Positions 27,967 to 36,784 of a stretch of DNA of 64,000 bases are shown here, piece by piece; the first letter of the stretch is position 1; each line of letters starts with the position of its first letter. The notes beneath the pieces are model-generated. The model made no database searches. It had not been told where the DNA came from and saw nothing but the letters and a program-made list of their open reading frames with translations. Both the position numbers and the translations under genes were made by a program. This DNA comes from an uncultured Acidobacteriota bacterium (GTDB taxonomy: Bacteria; Acidobacteriota; CAIWXX01), in assembly GCA_903916735.1 (NCBI GenBank), contig CAIWXX010000055.1, positions 95,422 through 159,421 on the forward strand, given 5' to 3'.

Positions 27967-29021
27967 TTCACAACCTGCAAGAGGGACTTTTCGGACTGGC
28001 GCTGCTCGCCGGCTATGGACTCCTGATGCACATGGGCCTCCGCCTCATGCGCCGTCTCGTATCTAGATCTGTTCCGAAAGCCCAGGATACCCTTGCCAGG
28101 CGATTGGTCCGAAATCTGGAAACGCCTTTTTTCCTCGCGATCATGCTTGTCGGCCTGAACATACTCCTGAGTCAAGTTCTGTTGCTGAACCGTTACTCGC
28201 CGTACCTCCAGTTGGGATCAAAACTGGCCCTAATCCTCATTCTCTCACTGGCTCTGGATAGAATCGTCCGAACCCTGATTATCTGGTACGCTCAATCAAG
28301 CACGCCCAACGCCGATGTGATCTCGGAAGATCGCCTGATGCCTCTCGTGCGGAGGCTCGTCAGCGTTGTGATTTGGACGCTGGCGGGGTTGGCCGTTCTT
28401 CAACAGCTTGACGTCCAGATCACGCCGCTCCTGGCAAGCCTCGGTGTGGCCTCTCTCGCCGTTGCACTCGCCCTGCAGGATACGCTTTCCAATTTTTTTG
28501 CCGGCTTGTACGTCATTGCTGATCGGCCTCTTTCAGTGGGAGATTTCATCAAGCTGGAAACAGGGCAGGAGGGGACTGTCGATCGAGTTGGCTGGCGGAG
28601 CACCAGGATCCGCACCCCTTCCAACACCATCATCACTGTCCCCAACTCCAAGCTTGCGCAAAGCGTTTTGACGAATTATAGCCTGCCCGAGTCCGACGTT
28701 TCCATTTTCCTTCCCTGCGGCGTCGCCTATGGATCGGATCTCGATAAGGTCGAACAGGTGACATCAGAAGTTGTCCGCGATGTTCTGACGACGGTCCATG
28801 GTGGAGTGAATACAGACAAGTCGGTCGTTTCTTACAGCGCATTCGGGGATTCGAATATACAATTCACCGTCCAGTTGAGAGTGCGGGCCTATGCTGACCG
28901 CACCCTCATCATCCACGAATTTATCAAACGGCTGATGGATCGATACGCGCGTGACGGCATCAAAATTGCTTTTCCAACGAGAAGTGTCTATCTCCGTGGC
29001 GACGGCAAGGGCATCGGCTGA
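27963..29021 (+). CDS. small-conductance mechanosensitive channel (MscS family)
   Basis: The product is a 352-residue protein with about four N-terminal membrane helices and the conserved MscS pore helix and beta-domain: LLASLGVASLAVALALQDTL, GLYVIADRPLSVGDFIKLE, GTVDRVGWRSTRIRT and ITVPNSKLAQS. It opens under membrane tension to release solutes. Length is between E. coli MscS and the longer YnaI type. No ribosome site precedes the ATG; translation may be coupled to the 47-codon frame. Its 3' end converges with the broken deacylase gene. Confidence 0.9.
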   Translation: MIHNLQEGLFGLALLAGYGLLMHMGLRLMRRLVSRSVPKAQDTLARRLVRNLETPFFLAIMLVGLNILLSQVLLLNRYSPYLQLGSKLALILILSLALDRIVRTLIIWYAQSSTPNADVISEDRLMPLVRRLVSVVIWTLAGLAVLQQLDVQITPLLASLGVASLAVALALQDTLSNFFAGLYVIADRPLSVGDFIKLETGQEGTVDRVGWRSTRIRTPSNTIITVPNSKLAQSVLTNYSLPESDVSIFLPCGVAYGSDLDKVEQVTSEVVRDVLTTVHGGVNTDKSVVSYSAFGDSNIQFTVQLRVRAYADRTLIIHEFIKRLMDRYARDGIKIAFPTRSVYLRGDGKGIG

Positions 29022-30057
29022 GGCCAGTTAAGTGCTCTGCCATGGTGCGGCTGGTCGCTGTTGGAACCATCCCTTTGCGCCGCGCCCGGCGCCCGCGAAG
29101 GACTCTCCCAGGGAGAGTGTTCGTCGCTTTTCCATTGTCGATGACGGGTACACCGTTGACAAGCACATATGCCATGCCTTCTGAAAGCTGGTTTGGCTTG
29201 TCGAACGTGGCCAGGTCTCCGATTGTCTCCGGATCGAAAATGACAATATCGGCACACATTCCTTTCTTGAGGACTCCTCGGTCGATCAGTCGCATTCGTT
29301 GAGCCGGGAGGATCGTATCTCCATCACTTCTCAAATGCGTTGCATAGATGCCGCCGAAGTGAGCGGATTCGGCTGCGAGCGCGATCAATTCATCGGTTTT
29401 GGCGTAAGGGGCCGGAGGATATTGGAGCGATGATGAGAGCCCAAAGGCGCCTTGCTTCATGGAGTCGCGAACGATTGCCTTCATGGAATCAAGTTCCGCT
29501 GTGGTGGGTGCTCGATCGTCATCGCCGATAACAAGTCGTATCGCCTGGGTTGCTCCGACATATAAGTCCATGTTGATGCCGGTCCCTTTGTGTTCGAGTC
29601 ATGCAAAATATTGGCTAAAGGTCCTACAATCAGGCTTGATCCCGAAAAAGTCATATGCCTGAATGCCAGCTCTTATGAGAGCATCGCCAAGGGGGGCAGG
29701 CGATGTTCCTTCGCCGGTGAACTCAGTGGTGATGCCTTGGAAGATTTTAGATGGCACATGGGGATTAGCGAGGACCGTCAGTTCTGATTGACCGAGCATA
29801 TCGATGAAGCCTGGAGCAACAGTGAGGCCGCGCGCATCAATTCTTCTTTTGGCTGGGGAGGCAGCCAATTTCCCGATATCGACAATTCGGCCGTTTTGGA
29901 TACCGATGTCTCCTGAGTACCAGGGTGATCCGATGCCGTCAATAATGTGGCCATTACAAATGACGAGATCCAAGGGTATCGTTTGAGCGCTGATCCGCTG
30001 CGGAAGAATCAATACGATGATTGATATGAGAACTCAGACGGCAAGATATGTGCACAT
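28960..30057 (-). pseudogene. broken N-acyl-D-amino-acid deacylase (D-aminoacylase) gene
   Basis: Three defects occur in one frame. From ATG 30057 the codons give a signal-peptide-like start interrupted by TGA at 30034-30036, then VLISIIVLILPQRISAQT and the amidohydrolase N-terminus (DLVICNGHIIDGIG, PGFIDMLGQSE, QGITTEFTGEGTSPAP). A second TGA at 29599-29601 splits TFSQYFA from LEHKGTGIN, where family members usually have R, so CGA to TGA fits. Near 29310 the text jumps from GGIYATHLRSDGDTIL directly to PAQRMRLIDRGVLKKGM, the C-terminal part, so roughly 200 residues are deleted. The family length is 480-550; 366 codons remain. The C-terminal end runs over the mscS stop. Confidence 0.85.
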
Positions 30058-30103
30058 ATTTAACTCTCAATTTCCGTCTCCAGGTTACCATTTTCCATCG
30101 GGC

Positions 30104-30132
30104 TTGACACGCTCCGGCTTATGGGAAATAGT
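30104..30132 (+). promoter_or_regulatory. probable sigma70 promoter for the beta-helix gene
   Basis: A perfect TTGACA at 30104-30109 is followed after 17 bases by AATAGT at 30127-30132 (four of six consensus). The start codon lies about 100 bases downstream behind AAAGGAGAGAGG. Confidence 0.5.
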
Positions 30133-30230
30133 TTAGCGCCTCTGTGGCGTTGGATACTTCAGGACAGATGGTTGCTTGAAGAGACGACGCTGCAAGGCGT
30201 TTACAGATTTAAAGGAGAGAGGTATTCCTC

Positions 30231-31679
30231 ATGCACCAATGTTTTGCCCGTACTCTGATATTCTCGACACTGCTTCTCGGCATTTTCGCCGGATTCATGT
30301 GTGTTTCCGCTTCCGCAGAGACTCTCGCAGCCAAGACATACTATGTGTCCACAACCGGCAGCAATTCCAATCCAGGCACACAAGATAGCCCATGGGCAAC
30401 GCCCGCATATGGTGCCAAGAAACTCAAAGCGGGCGACACGCTGATCATCGAGGCCGGAACCTATGTGATTGCTGATTCGTCGGCTGTCCTCAAGCCGCGC
30501 TCTGGAAGCTCTGTTGCTGCAATCACTATTGAAGGCAAGAGTTCCAAGGGGGAAAAGCCTGTTCTTGCCGGACGAGGAAATGTTCGGGCTGCGATCGATC
30601 TTTCCGGGACAAAATATGTGAAGATTCAGGGGCTCGAAATCACTCACGACTCCACAGCCACCGGCGATGACCTCCTCATGAAAGATGGGGTTGTGATCCT
30701 TGGCAAGGCTGCATCCGACATCATCCTCGACGATCTTTACATTCATCATATCGATAACACAGGCCTCAATATTCAGGATGTCGACAAGATCCAGGTCACG
30801 AGTTGCAGGATTGAATACTGTGGGAACGACGCAGCGAGTGGTCCCGCCGGGAAATCGGGTGGATGGAAAAATGTGAAAATTGAATCGTCGCGTCTCTCTT
30901 ACAGCGGTCATTATTATCAAGGCGGCGCCGGCTCCAACCGTCCCAATAAGACTCCGGATGGGCTTTTCGTCCGGGCTTCGGCAGGACCGGTAGAAGTTCA
31001 AAGCTGCACATTTGAACACAATTATGGCGATGGTGTCGAATCATATGCACCCAATACCTATATTCATGAAACAATACTCGCCAACAACATTTGCAATGGC
31101 ATTCGTTTCTGGGTCGACAATGGAAAGGCCGAGAATTGCCTTATCTACGGCATCGGCGACAAGGCTCCGAACACCGGTATCTATGCCGGTATCATGATTG
31201 AGGGCATCACAAGCGGCAATCCACGGTTCTTCCTGACGAACGTGACGGTCGATGATAACCAGAGCCGGCAGGGATTCATGGCTGAATTCCAGCGATATGC
31301 CAATGGCTGGATCAACCTCACGATGAAAAACTGCATCTTCGCGAATGGCGGGGGCGCGGTTTGCATGTACAAGACTGTGAAAGCAAAGGTTGAAAACAGC
31401 TTATTCCTTCGGTCGGGAGCGCGCAATCAGGTTGAATATGAGGGAGTCACCTATACTGGCGACCAAATTGAAAGTGGAAAGATCGGCCCGGGCAATCTGT
31501 CGCGAGATCCTAAGTATGTCAAGCGCTCGTGGGGTGGCGTCGGCGATTATCATCTCCAGAAAACCAGCCCGTGCATCGATGCCGGAACGGCCAATGGCGC
31601 TCCGGATATCGATCTTTCCGGGACGGCTCGCCCGCAGGGAGCGGGGTTTGATATGGGCTGCTACGAGCAGAAGAAGTAA
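30231..31679 (+). CDS. secreted right-handed parallel beta-helix protein
   Basis: The product is a 482-residue secreted protein (signal peptide ending SASAETLA). It opens with YYVSTTGSNSNPGTQDSPW, the DUF1565-type cap seen in polysaccharide lyases and choice-of-anchor Q proteins. Many short beta-helix coils follow (IQGLEITHDS, VEVQSCTFEHNYGDGVES, INLTMKNCIFANGGG). The end, CIDAGTANGAPDIDLSG then GFDMGCYE, is typical of this group. No catalytic lysine triad could be assigned, so pectate-lyase activity is possible but unproved. A strong ribosome site (GGAGAGAGG) and own promoter and terminator make it monocistronic. Confidence 0.85.
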   Translation: MHQCFARTLIFSTLLLGIFAGFMCVSASAETLAAKTYYVSTTGSNSNPGTQDSPWATPAYGAKKLKAGDTLIIEAGTYVIADSSAVLKPRSGSSVAAITIEGKSSKGEKPVLAGRGNVRAAIDLSGTKYVKIQGLEITHDSTATGDDLLMKDGVVILGKAASDIILDDLYIHHIDNTGLNIQDVDKIQVTSCRIEYCGNDAASGPAGKSGGWKNVKIESSRLSYSGHYYQGGAGSNRPNKTPDGLFVRASAGPVEVQSCTFEHNYGDGVESYAPNTYIHETILANNICNGIRFWVDNGKAENCLIYGIGDKAPNTGIYAGIMIEGITSGNPRFFLTNVTVDDNQSRQGFMAEFQRYANGWINLTMKNCIFANGGGAVCMYKTVKAKVENSLFLRSGARNQVEYEGVTYTGDQIESGKIGPGNLSRDPKYVKRSWGGVGDYHLQKTSPCIDAGTANGAPDIDLSGTARPQGAGFDMGCYEQKK

Positions 31680-31703
31680 AACCCGTCGACTCATCTGTAC
31701 TGA

Positions 31704-31745
31704 AGCGGCGAGTCTCCAACAAGGACTCGCCGCTCTTATTTTTCT
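31704..31745 (+). terminator. intrinsic terminator after the beta-helix gene
   Basis: A perfect 11-bp stem, AGCGGCGAGTC (31704-31714) with GACTCGCCGCT (31724-31734), has a nine-base loop. CTTATTTTTCT follows directly. It lies 24 bases after the stop codon. Confidence 0.9.
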
Positions 31746-31777
31746 GATGTATCCTGGTTGCAGACAGGAGGAATGTC

Positions 31778-32470
31778 ATGAACCTCAAAGTGCATCGATT
31801 GTTGCTCGTTGTCTCGATCACGATCGGAGTATCTTCTGCTGGGATTGTAGCCGCTGACGGTGAGAAGGTCACTTTCAAGACAAAAGATGGAATCTTGATC
31901 AGCGGGCGGCTCTTCGGCGCGGGCAAAACCGGAGTCGTCCTCGGTCACATGTATCCAGAGAACCAGGAGAGTTGGTGGCCATTCGCCCGACTCCTCGCAG
32001 GGAAGGGCTATGCGGCACTGGCTTTGGATTTTCGGGGGTATGGCGAATCGAGCGGAACCAAGGAGATCGCAAAGATCGATCTTGATATGGATGCTGCCTA
32101 CGAATTCCTCAAGCCCAAGGTCCAGCGGATTGTCCTGGTCGGAGCCAGCATGGGCGGGACTGCGGCCTTGAAGGTGGCTGCTCGAAAGCCTGTTGCGGGT
32201 GTCATTTCGCTGTCCGGTCCTGATGCTTTTCGCGGATTGGATGCAACCGCGGATGTTGGAAAAATCGCCGCGCCCAAGCTTTTTATTGCTTCAATCGACG
32301 ATTCCTATGCTGCTCGATCAGTCGCAAAATTCATGACAATGGCCAAAGATCCCAAAGAACAAAAAATCTTCAGGGGCTCAGGCCATGGCACCTATATCTT
32401 CGGGACTGAGCATGATAAAGAGCTCACCGACCTTTTGCTCGGGTTCCTCGGTCGTCTCCAAGGTCATTGA
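31778..32470 (+). CDS. exported alpha/beta-hydrolase
   Basis: The product is a 230-residue protein with a signal peptide ending in GIVAADG. The alpha/beta-hydrolase core shows the nucleophile elbow GASMGG, an aspartate in SIDDSYAARS and the histidine in GSGHGTYIF. ALDFRGYGESSG is the usual oxyanion-side motif. It is related to dienelactone-hydrolase or esterase-like proteins; the substrate is unknown. AGGAGG precedes the ATG. It follows the beta-helix gene but is separated by a terminator. Confidence 0.85.
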   Translation: MNLKVHRLLLVVSITIGVSSAGIVAADGEKVTFKTKDGILISGRLFGAGKTGVVLGHMYPENQESWWPFARLLAGKGYAALALDFRGYGESSGTKEIAKIDLDMDAAYEFLKPKVQRIVLVGASMGGTAALKVAARKPVAGVISLSGPDAFRGLDATADVGKIAAPKLFIASIDDSYAARSVAKFMTMAKDPKEQKIFRGSGHGTYIFGTEHDKELTDLLLGFLGRLQGH

Positions 32471-32912
32471 GTCTACCTGCCCAAGGATGAATTTCGCGAG
32501 TCTGCTCACTTCCCGCCGAAATCTGCGGATTCTCCTTATCGGTACGAGTTTTCCCACCCAGATGATCCAGGTTCTGGCCTGCTTCAAAGTCAGCAATGAT
32601 TTGGATTATTTCTACTACTTCAAAAGCCATGAAATCTACCCAGGCGGAACGAAAGCGCCTTTTAATCCTGCAACGCTGGATTGGGAGAAGATTCTGTTGG
32701 AGAGAGCAGGGTTTGGATTCGTGGAAGCCGCTCTTCAACATCTTCATTGAGTTCAGGCTTGTGCAGCAAAGGAGATGCGCCTATTGACTCCTCCATACGG
32801 ACGTTCTACATTATCAACATGATTCGGAATACACAGGTATCAGAAAAGGCATTGATCTCAAATGTCTTCACCAGTATTGCTTAAAGCACAAGTCAGGTCT
32901 TCGGAGGCATAG
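32471..32912. other. 442-bp region with a possible AlgX/AlgJ-like gene fragment
   Basis: No intact gene is seen. The plus frame 32487-32750 reads RILLIGTSFPTQMIQVL followed by DLDYFYYFKSHEIYPGG and DWEKILLERAGFGFVEAALQ. This resembles the C-terminal SGNH-like part of AlgX/AlgJ polysaccharide acetylation proteins (usually LLIGDSF...). The SGNH aspartate is replaced by T, and the fragment has no start region or upstream domain. It may be a decayed remnant. Confidence 0.3.
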
Positions 32913-33248
32913 TTGGAAAAGAGCGATTCCCAGGAACTGGATTCCATCATTTTAAATGAGATTCAGCTGATATTGGCCGAGAAGCGGACATCCCTTTCGG
33001 TGATGCGGACGGGGTTTGCAGTTTTCGCCTTGCCGTTGTCGGTACTCAGTTTCCTCATCGCGACCTCCAACTATTACACCTTTTCGCGCGTCGCCAGTCT
33101 CCTTCTTCCTGTCCTGGTGCTCTGTGGCTTCCTGACTGTCTTGGGCTTTTATCTTGTCTTTCGAGCGATCGTCAGAATCCGGCATTTTGAGCGCGTCATC
33201 AATGGAATGAAGAAAAAGCATAGTGGGCTTGCTCAATTGATGGAATAG
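32913..33248 (+). CDS. small DUF202-like membrane protein
   Basis: The product is a 111-residue protein with two hydrophobic helices (TGFAVFALPLSVLSFLIATS and LLLPVLVLCGFLTVLGFYLV). They are preceded by the soluble motif LAEKRTSLSVMRTGFAVFA, which resembles the R-T-xx-A-xx-R/T-G-A start of DUF202/YidH proteins. The start is TTG with GGAGG six bases upstream (32902-32906). The role of the family is unknown. The gene stands alone between a gene remnant and the permease. Confidence 0.65.
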   Translation: MEKSDSQELDSIILNEIQLILAEKRTSLSVMRTGFAVFALPLSVLSFLIATSNYYTFSRVASLLLPVLVLCGFLTVLGFYLVFRAIVRIRHFERVINGMKKKHSGLAQLME

Positions 33249-33475
33249 CCTTTTTCCATGAGCTTTCATGGGTCAACGCTGAAGGTGCAGGCGAGGCAAT
33301 TCCCTGATTGGGGGCATCTTTTTCTCTCGATGGGATGTGAATGCCATCAAACTATTTCTTTGCGGGGACGTAGTAATTGTTCTGTGATATGCTGCTGCCC
33401 TTTATGGCCGTTCTGGAGATCAGCATTGGATTCCGTGAAGAAGTTCGTTTGAAATAATCTTGGAGGTATTTCTTC

Positions 33476-35047
33476 GTGGCTAACCAACTCTTCGTAAAAA
33501 AGCCTCTTTCGCTCCTCCTGGAGGAGATGGCGGGTGAGCATCGGCTCCGCCGGGTGCTTGGCCCCATCCAGCTTTCAAGTCTTGGAATAGGCGCGATCAT
33601 CGGCACTGGAATTTTTGTCCTGACCGGCGTCGCTGCGCACGATCGCACCGGCCCGGCACTCATGCTTTCTTTCGTCATCGCTGGCATCGCATGCATTTTT
33701 GCCGCTTTGTGTTATGCCGAATTTGCATCAATGGCGCCGGTGGCTGGATCCGCGTACACCTATGCCTACGCAACGCTTGGAGAACTATTCGCATGGATCA
33801 TCGGCTGGGATCTAGTCCTCGAATATTGTGTCGGGTCCTCGACGGTTGCTCATGGTTGGTCACACTATTTCCAGGATTTCATAGGTATTTTTGGTCTCCA
33901 TCTTCCGCGTGCAATCTCCAACGCTCCGTTTGATTTCAATCCGGAAACGGGGCGTTTTTTCGGAACCGGTTCTATCCTCGATTTGCCGGCCGTCATCATC
34001 ACGATTATCGTCTGCGTTATTCTTATCAAAGGAATCAAGGAAAGTGCCAGTTTCAATGCCGGAATGGTGATGCTCAAGGTTCTCATCGTTCTCTTTGTTT
34101 TGGCGGTTGGCGCCTTCTATGTTAACCCGGCTAATTGGCATCCATTTGCTCCATACGGTTATACGGGAATTAGTTTCTTTGGAAAGACTATTGCAGGGCA
34201 GAAGGGGGCGGGTGGCGAACCTCTTGGAGCGCTCGCCGGCGCGGCTATCATCTTCTTCGCCTATATCGGCTTTGATTCGGTCTCGACTCACGCAGAAGAA
34301 GCTCGCAGGCCTCAACGCGACGTTCCGATTGGAATCATTTCCTCGCTGATCATCTGCACGATCCTCTACATAGCTGTCGCGGCGGTTCTGACTGGAATGG
34401 TCCCTTACAACAAAATCGATATCAATGCGCCGGTCTCGAATGCTTTTCAGCTAGTGGGATTGCGATGGGCTCAATTATTGATTTCACTCGGCGCCGTTGC
34501 CGGAATGACCTCAGTATTATTGGTCATGATGCTCAGTCAACCTCGTGTTCTTCTCGCTATGGCACGTGACGGCCTTATTCCGAAAAGCTTTTTCGGCGCT
34601 ATTCATGAGAAATATCGGACCCCATGGAAATCGACAATTCTCACGGCCTGCTTTGTGGCAATATTTGCGGCCTTTGTTCCGCTCAGAATGCTTGCAGAAC
34701 TGGTTAATATCGGGACGCTTCTTGCCTTCGTCATCGTTTGTGCGGCTGTGCTCATCATGAGAAGAACCAATCCCGATGCAGTGCGTCCCTTCCGAGCTCC
34801 TTTCGTTCCGCTCGTACCGATCCTCGGCATGTGTACATGCCTTCTTCTCATGTTTTCGTTGCCTGTCGGTAACTGGTATCGATTGTTCGGATGGCTTGCG
34901 ATTGGGCTTTGTATTTATTTCTTTTACGGCAAAAAGCGAAGTGTCATGTCAAAATACACTGCTCACGAAATTATGAAACATGGTGTATCACCAGCTGGAT
35001 CGCTCGCCACCGATATCTCAGGACCCGAGGAAGCCGGCGACAAATAG
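33476..35047 (+). CDS. APC-family amino-acid permease
   Basis: The product is a 523-residue transporter with about 12 membrane helices. The substrate-binding unwound helix IGAIIGTGIFVLTG is followed by SFVIAGIACIFAALCYAEFA, typical of cationic amino-acid transporters (CAT/YfnA group). IIFFAYIGFDSVSTHAEEAR is the second hallmark, in helix 6. The start is GTG with GGAGGT at 33462-33467. It likely imports amino acids by proton symport; specificity cannot be read. Confidence 0.9.
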   Translation: MANQLFVKKPLSLLLEEMAGEHRLRRVLGPIQLSSLGIGAIIGTGIFVLTGVAAHDRTGPALMLSFVIAGIACIFAALCYAEFASMAPVAGSAYTYAYATLGELFAWIIGWDLVLEYCVGSSTVAHGWSHYFQDFIGIFGLHLPRAISNAPFDFNPETGRFFGTGSILDLPAVIITIIVCVILIKGIKESASFNAGMVMLKVLIVLFVLAVGAFYVNPANWHPFAPYGYTGISFFGKTIAGQKGAGGEPLGALAGAAIIFFAYIGFDSVSTHAEEARRPQRDVPIGIISSLIICTILYIAVAAVLTGMVPYNKIDINAPVSNAFQLVGLRWAQLLISLGAVAGMTSVLLVMMLSQPRVLLAMARDGLIPKSFFGAIHEKYRTPWKSTILTACFVAIFAAFVPLRMLAELVNIGTLLAFVIVCAAVLIMRRTNPDAVRPFRAPFVPLVPILGMCTCLLLMFSLPVGNWYRLFGWLAIGLCIYFFYGKKRSVMSKYTAHEIMKHGVSPAGSLATDISGPEEAGDK

Positions 35048-35081
35048 AGGAACCCCCTCGGAGTTTCTTGGCTTATTGCAG

Positions 35082-35115
35082 GTTGTGTGAGGCCCATTAA
35101 TATGCCTCACACAAC
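35082..35115. terminator. 12-bp perfect inverted repeat between convergent genes
   Basis: GTTGTGTGAGGC (35082-35093) is exactly complementary to GCCTCACACAAC (35104-35115) around a ten-base AT-rich loop. It sits between the convergent permease and DUF4440 genes. No T-run follows on either strand, so it may be a non-canonical bidirectional terminator or a 3'-end stabiliser. Confidence 0.5.
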
Positions 35116-35244
35116 GGAAGCAGTTCTCGAACATTGAACGGCGCGAGCCGGAATGGCTTGACTGCGGCCTAACGACCGGGAGGCTCTTTTATCGCTGTGC
35201 CATGAGATTCACCGGCTCTTCCTCGATGGAAGCTGTGATTGTGC

Positions 35245-35724
35245 TTATGGGTTCAGATGCACATTCCAGATATCGCGACTGATTTTCCAACTGCCATCAG
35301 GCTGTTTCTGCAGGATGAGGAGGTAATGGCCAGCAACCCGTTGTGTACGGCCTCCCGCCTTGAGTGTATCGGTTCTATCGAAGTCTCCGTGCATGTAGGC
35401 CCAGTCAGTACATCCTTGAATCTCACCGGGTTTCAAATCCATCTTCGAACTTATTTCCGTGAACGCCTTTGCGTATCGAGCCTTGACGGCATCCTTGCCT
35501 TTGATTTGCGGTTCAGCCGGTGGCATCCAGACGCCTTCTTCAGCGATCAAGCGTCCCATCGCTTCGATATCGCCGGCGCTGAATGCAGTGTTGAAGTCTT
35601 GCCGCACTTTGTCGATCGCCGCGATTTCCTGCGCCGGCAATGCGATTCCTCCTCCGTCAGAGAAGTTACTCATCGTCAAGAGACAGGTCAGGAGGAGAGT
35701 TAAGAACAAAATTTGATTTCGCAT
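35245..35724 (-). CDS. exported SnoaL/DUF4440-like (NTF2-fold) protein
   Basis: The product is a 159-residue protein with a signal peptide (ILFLTLLLTCLLTMSNFS). The NTF2-fold domain has the DUF4440 pattern: IDKVRQDFNTAFSAGDIEAM, WMPPAEPQIKGKDAV, and WKISRDIWN at the end. Such proteins bind small molecules or act as ketosteroid-isomerase-like enzymes; this one is of unknown function. The second ATG (35724) is preferred because AAGGA would abut the first one. Confidence 0.8.
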   Translation of the reverse strand: MRNQILFLTLLLTCLLTMSNFSDGGGIALPAQEIAAIDKVRQDFNTAFSAGDIEAMGRLIAEEGVWMPPAEPQIKGKDAVKARYAKAFTEISSKMDLKPGEIQGCTDWAYMHGDFDRTDTLKAGGRTQRVAGHYLLILQKQPDGSWKISRDIWNVHLNP

Positions 35725-35920
35725 ATGAATCATTCCTTTCTTTCATTCGACTCCGTCGTGTTCCTGCAGAAGTTGATAGCCATTCCTCCAGGCTTGCGGG
35801 GGCAAAAATCAGGCTGTATTATATCATTAAGTTGAGCGCATTGATGGGAAATGCCAAGTAACATGCCAAGATCGGATCGAGGGCACGCAGAGGTGCGCTG
35901 AGCCCCGGAGGAAGCGGACT

Positions 35921-36379
35921 ATGCTGACCGTTCGTGCGATCATGACAAAGCCCCCGATCGATGTCGGCATGGATGCGACATTGCTTCAGATCCATGAGAT
36001 CATGGAACAACATCGTATTCGCCATATCCTGATCACGGATCAAGGGGCGCTAATGGGAGTCGTCAGTTCAATCGATGTGGCTCGGCAACTCAGCCCTCGA
36101 TTGGGGACTCTTGCCGAAAAAAACGAGGATCGTGATTCGCTTTCGATGCTGGCACATCGGTTTATGACGCGAAATCCTGTCACCATCACAGGCGATACGC
36201 CGATCTGGGTCGCCGCAGAGATGCTCTTGTCGAGGAAGGTCAGCTGTCTTCCGGTCATATCGGCAAACGGCCTGCTGGAGGGCATTATTACGATTACCGA
36301 TTTGATGCGTCTCCTGGCTCGGCGGGATATCATTATCTCCGAGGTTGTTCCGTCGGATAATCAGGAGGGGAATCACTAG
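35921..36379 (+). CDS. tandem CBS-domain protein
   Basis: The product is a 152-residue protein consisting only of two CBS motifs: IMTKPPIDVGMDATLLQIHE with HILITDQGALMGVVSSID, and FMTRNPVTITGDTPIWVAAE with CLPVISANGLLEGIITITD. A CBS pair binds adenosyl nucleotides and reports energy state. GGAGGAAG precedes the ATG. A terminator follows at 36557. No fused effector domain is present; the partner is unknown. Confidence 0.88.
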   Translation: MLTVRAIMTKPPIDVGMDATLLQIHEIMEQHRIRHILITDQGALMGVVSSIDVARQLSPRLGTLAEKNEDRDSLSMLAHRFMTRNPVTITGDTPIWVAAEMLLSRKVSCLPVISANGLLEGIITITDLMRLLARRDIIISEVVPSDNQEGNH

Positions 36380-36784
36380 TGCGGAAAATCGGAATTGCAT
36401 AGCCATCTCCGACAAGTTCTCCTCGCCCCATCCCATGCATTTCCCATCGCGAACACCAAGATCCACAGATAAGAATCACCGCATCGAGTTACTGGCGGTC
36501 GGCGGCGAAACCTGTTTTGCTCAAACAGTCAAATAGTTTGAGAAAGCTAACTGGTATTGGCGCTGACGCCGATTTTTCGGTGCGAATATGAGCGAGCCCT
36601 TCCGCTTATTGGCACCTTCGCCGTCCTGCGAAGAAGGGAATCTCATTGGCGCAACAACTATTGCGGCATGCGGAGTGATCGCCTCCGGGTAATGAGTCGA
36701 GTATAATCTGATTTCGTGAGAAGGGTGGCACTGGGGTATTCATGCCTGCCCGGATTTGGCGGACTTAATTGGTGGTTATAGGAA
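36380..36784. other. 405-bp intergenic region with two hairpins
   Basis: No gene is visible. A 7-bp stem (CTCAAAC 36520-36526 with GTTTGAG 36536-36542) lies just before the terminator at 36557-36577. A TATAAT at 36702-36707 could be the -10 box for cheB, though no matching -35 is found. The stretch 36590-36700 has several short GC-rich repeats but no RNA family I recognise. Confidence 0.4.
36557..36577 (+). terminator. intrinsic terminator after the CBS gene
   Basis: TTGGCG (36557-36562) pairs with CGCCGA (36567-36572, one G-T pair) around the tetraloop CTGA. Five T follow immediately. Confidence 0.7.

Noticed and set aside
29599..30036. Two TGA codons in the D-aminoacylase frame as selenocysteine
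   Set aside because: The positions are not catalytic, the likely original codon is CGA, and a large deletion shows that the gene is decaying.
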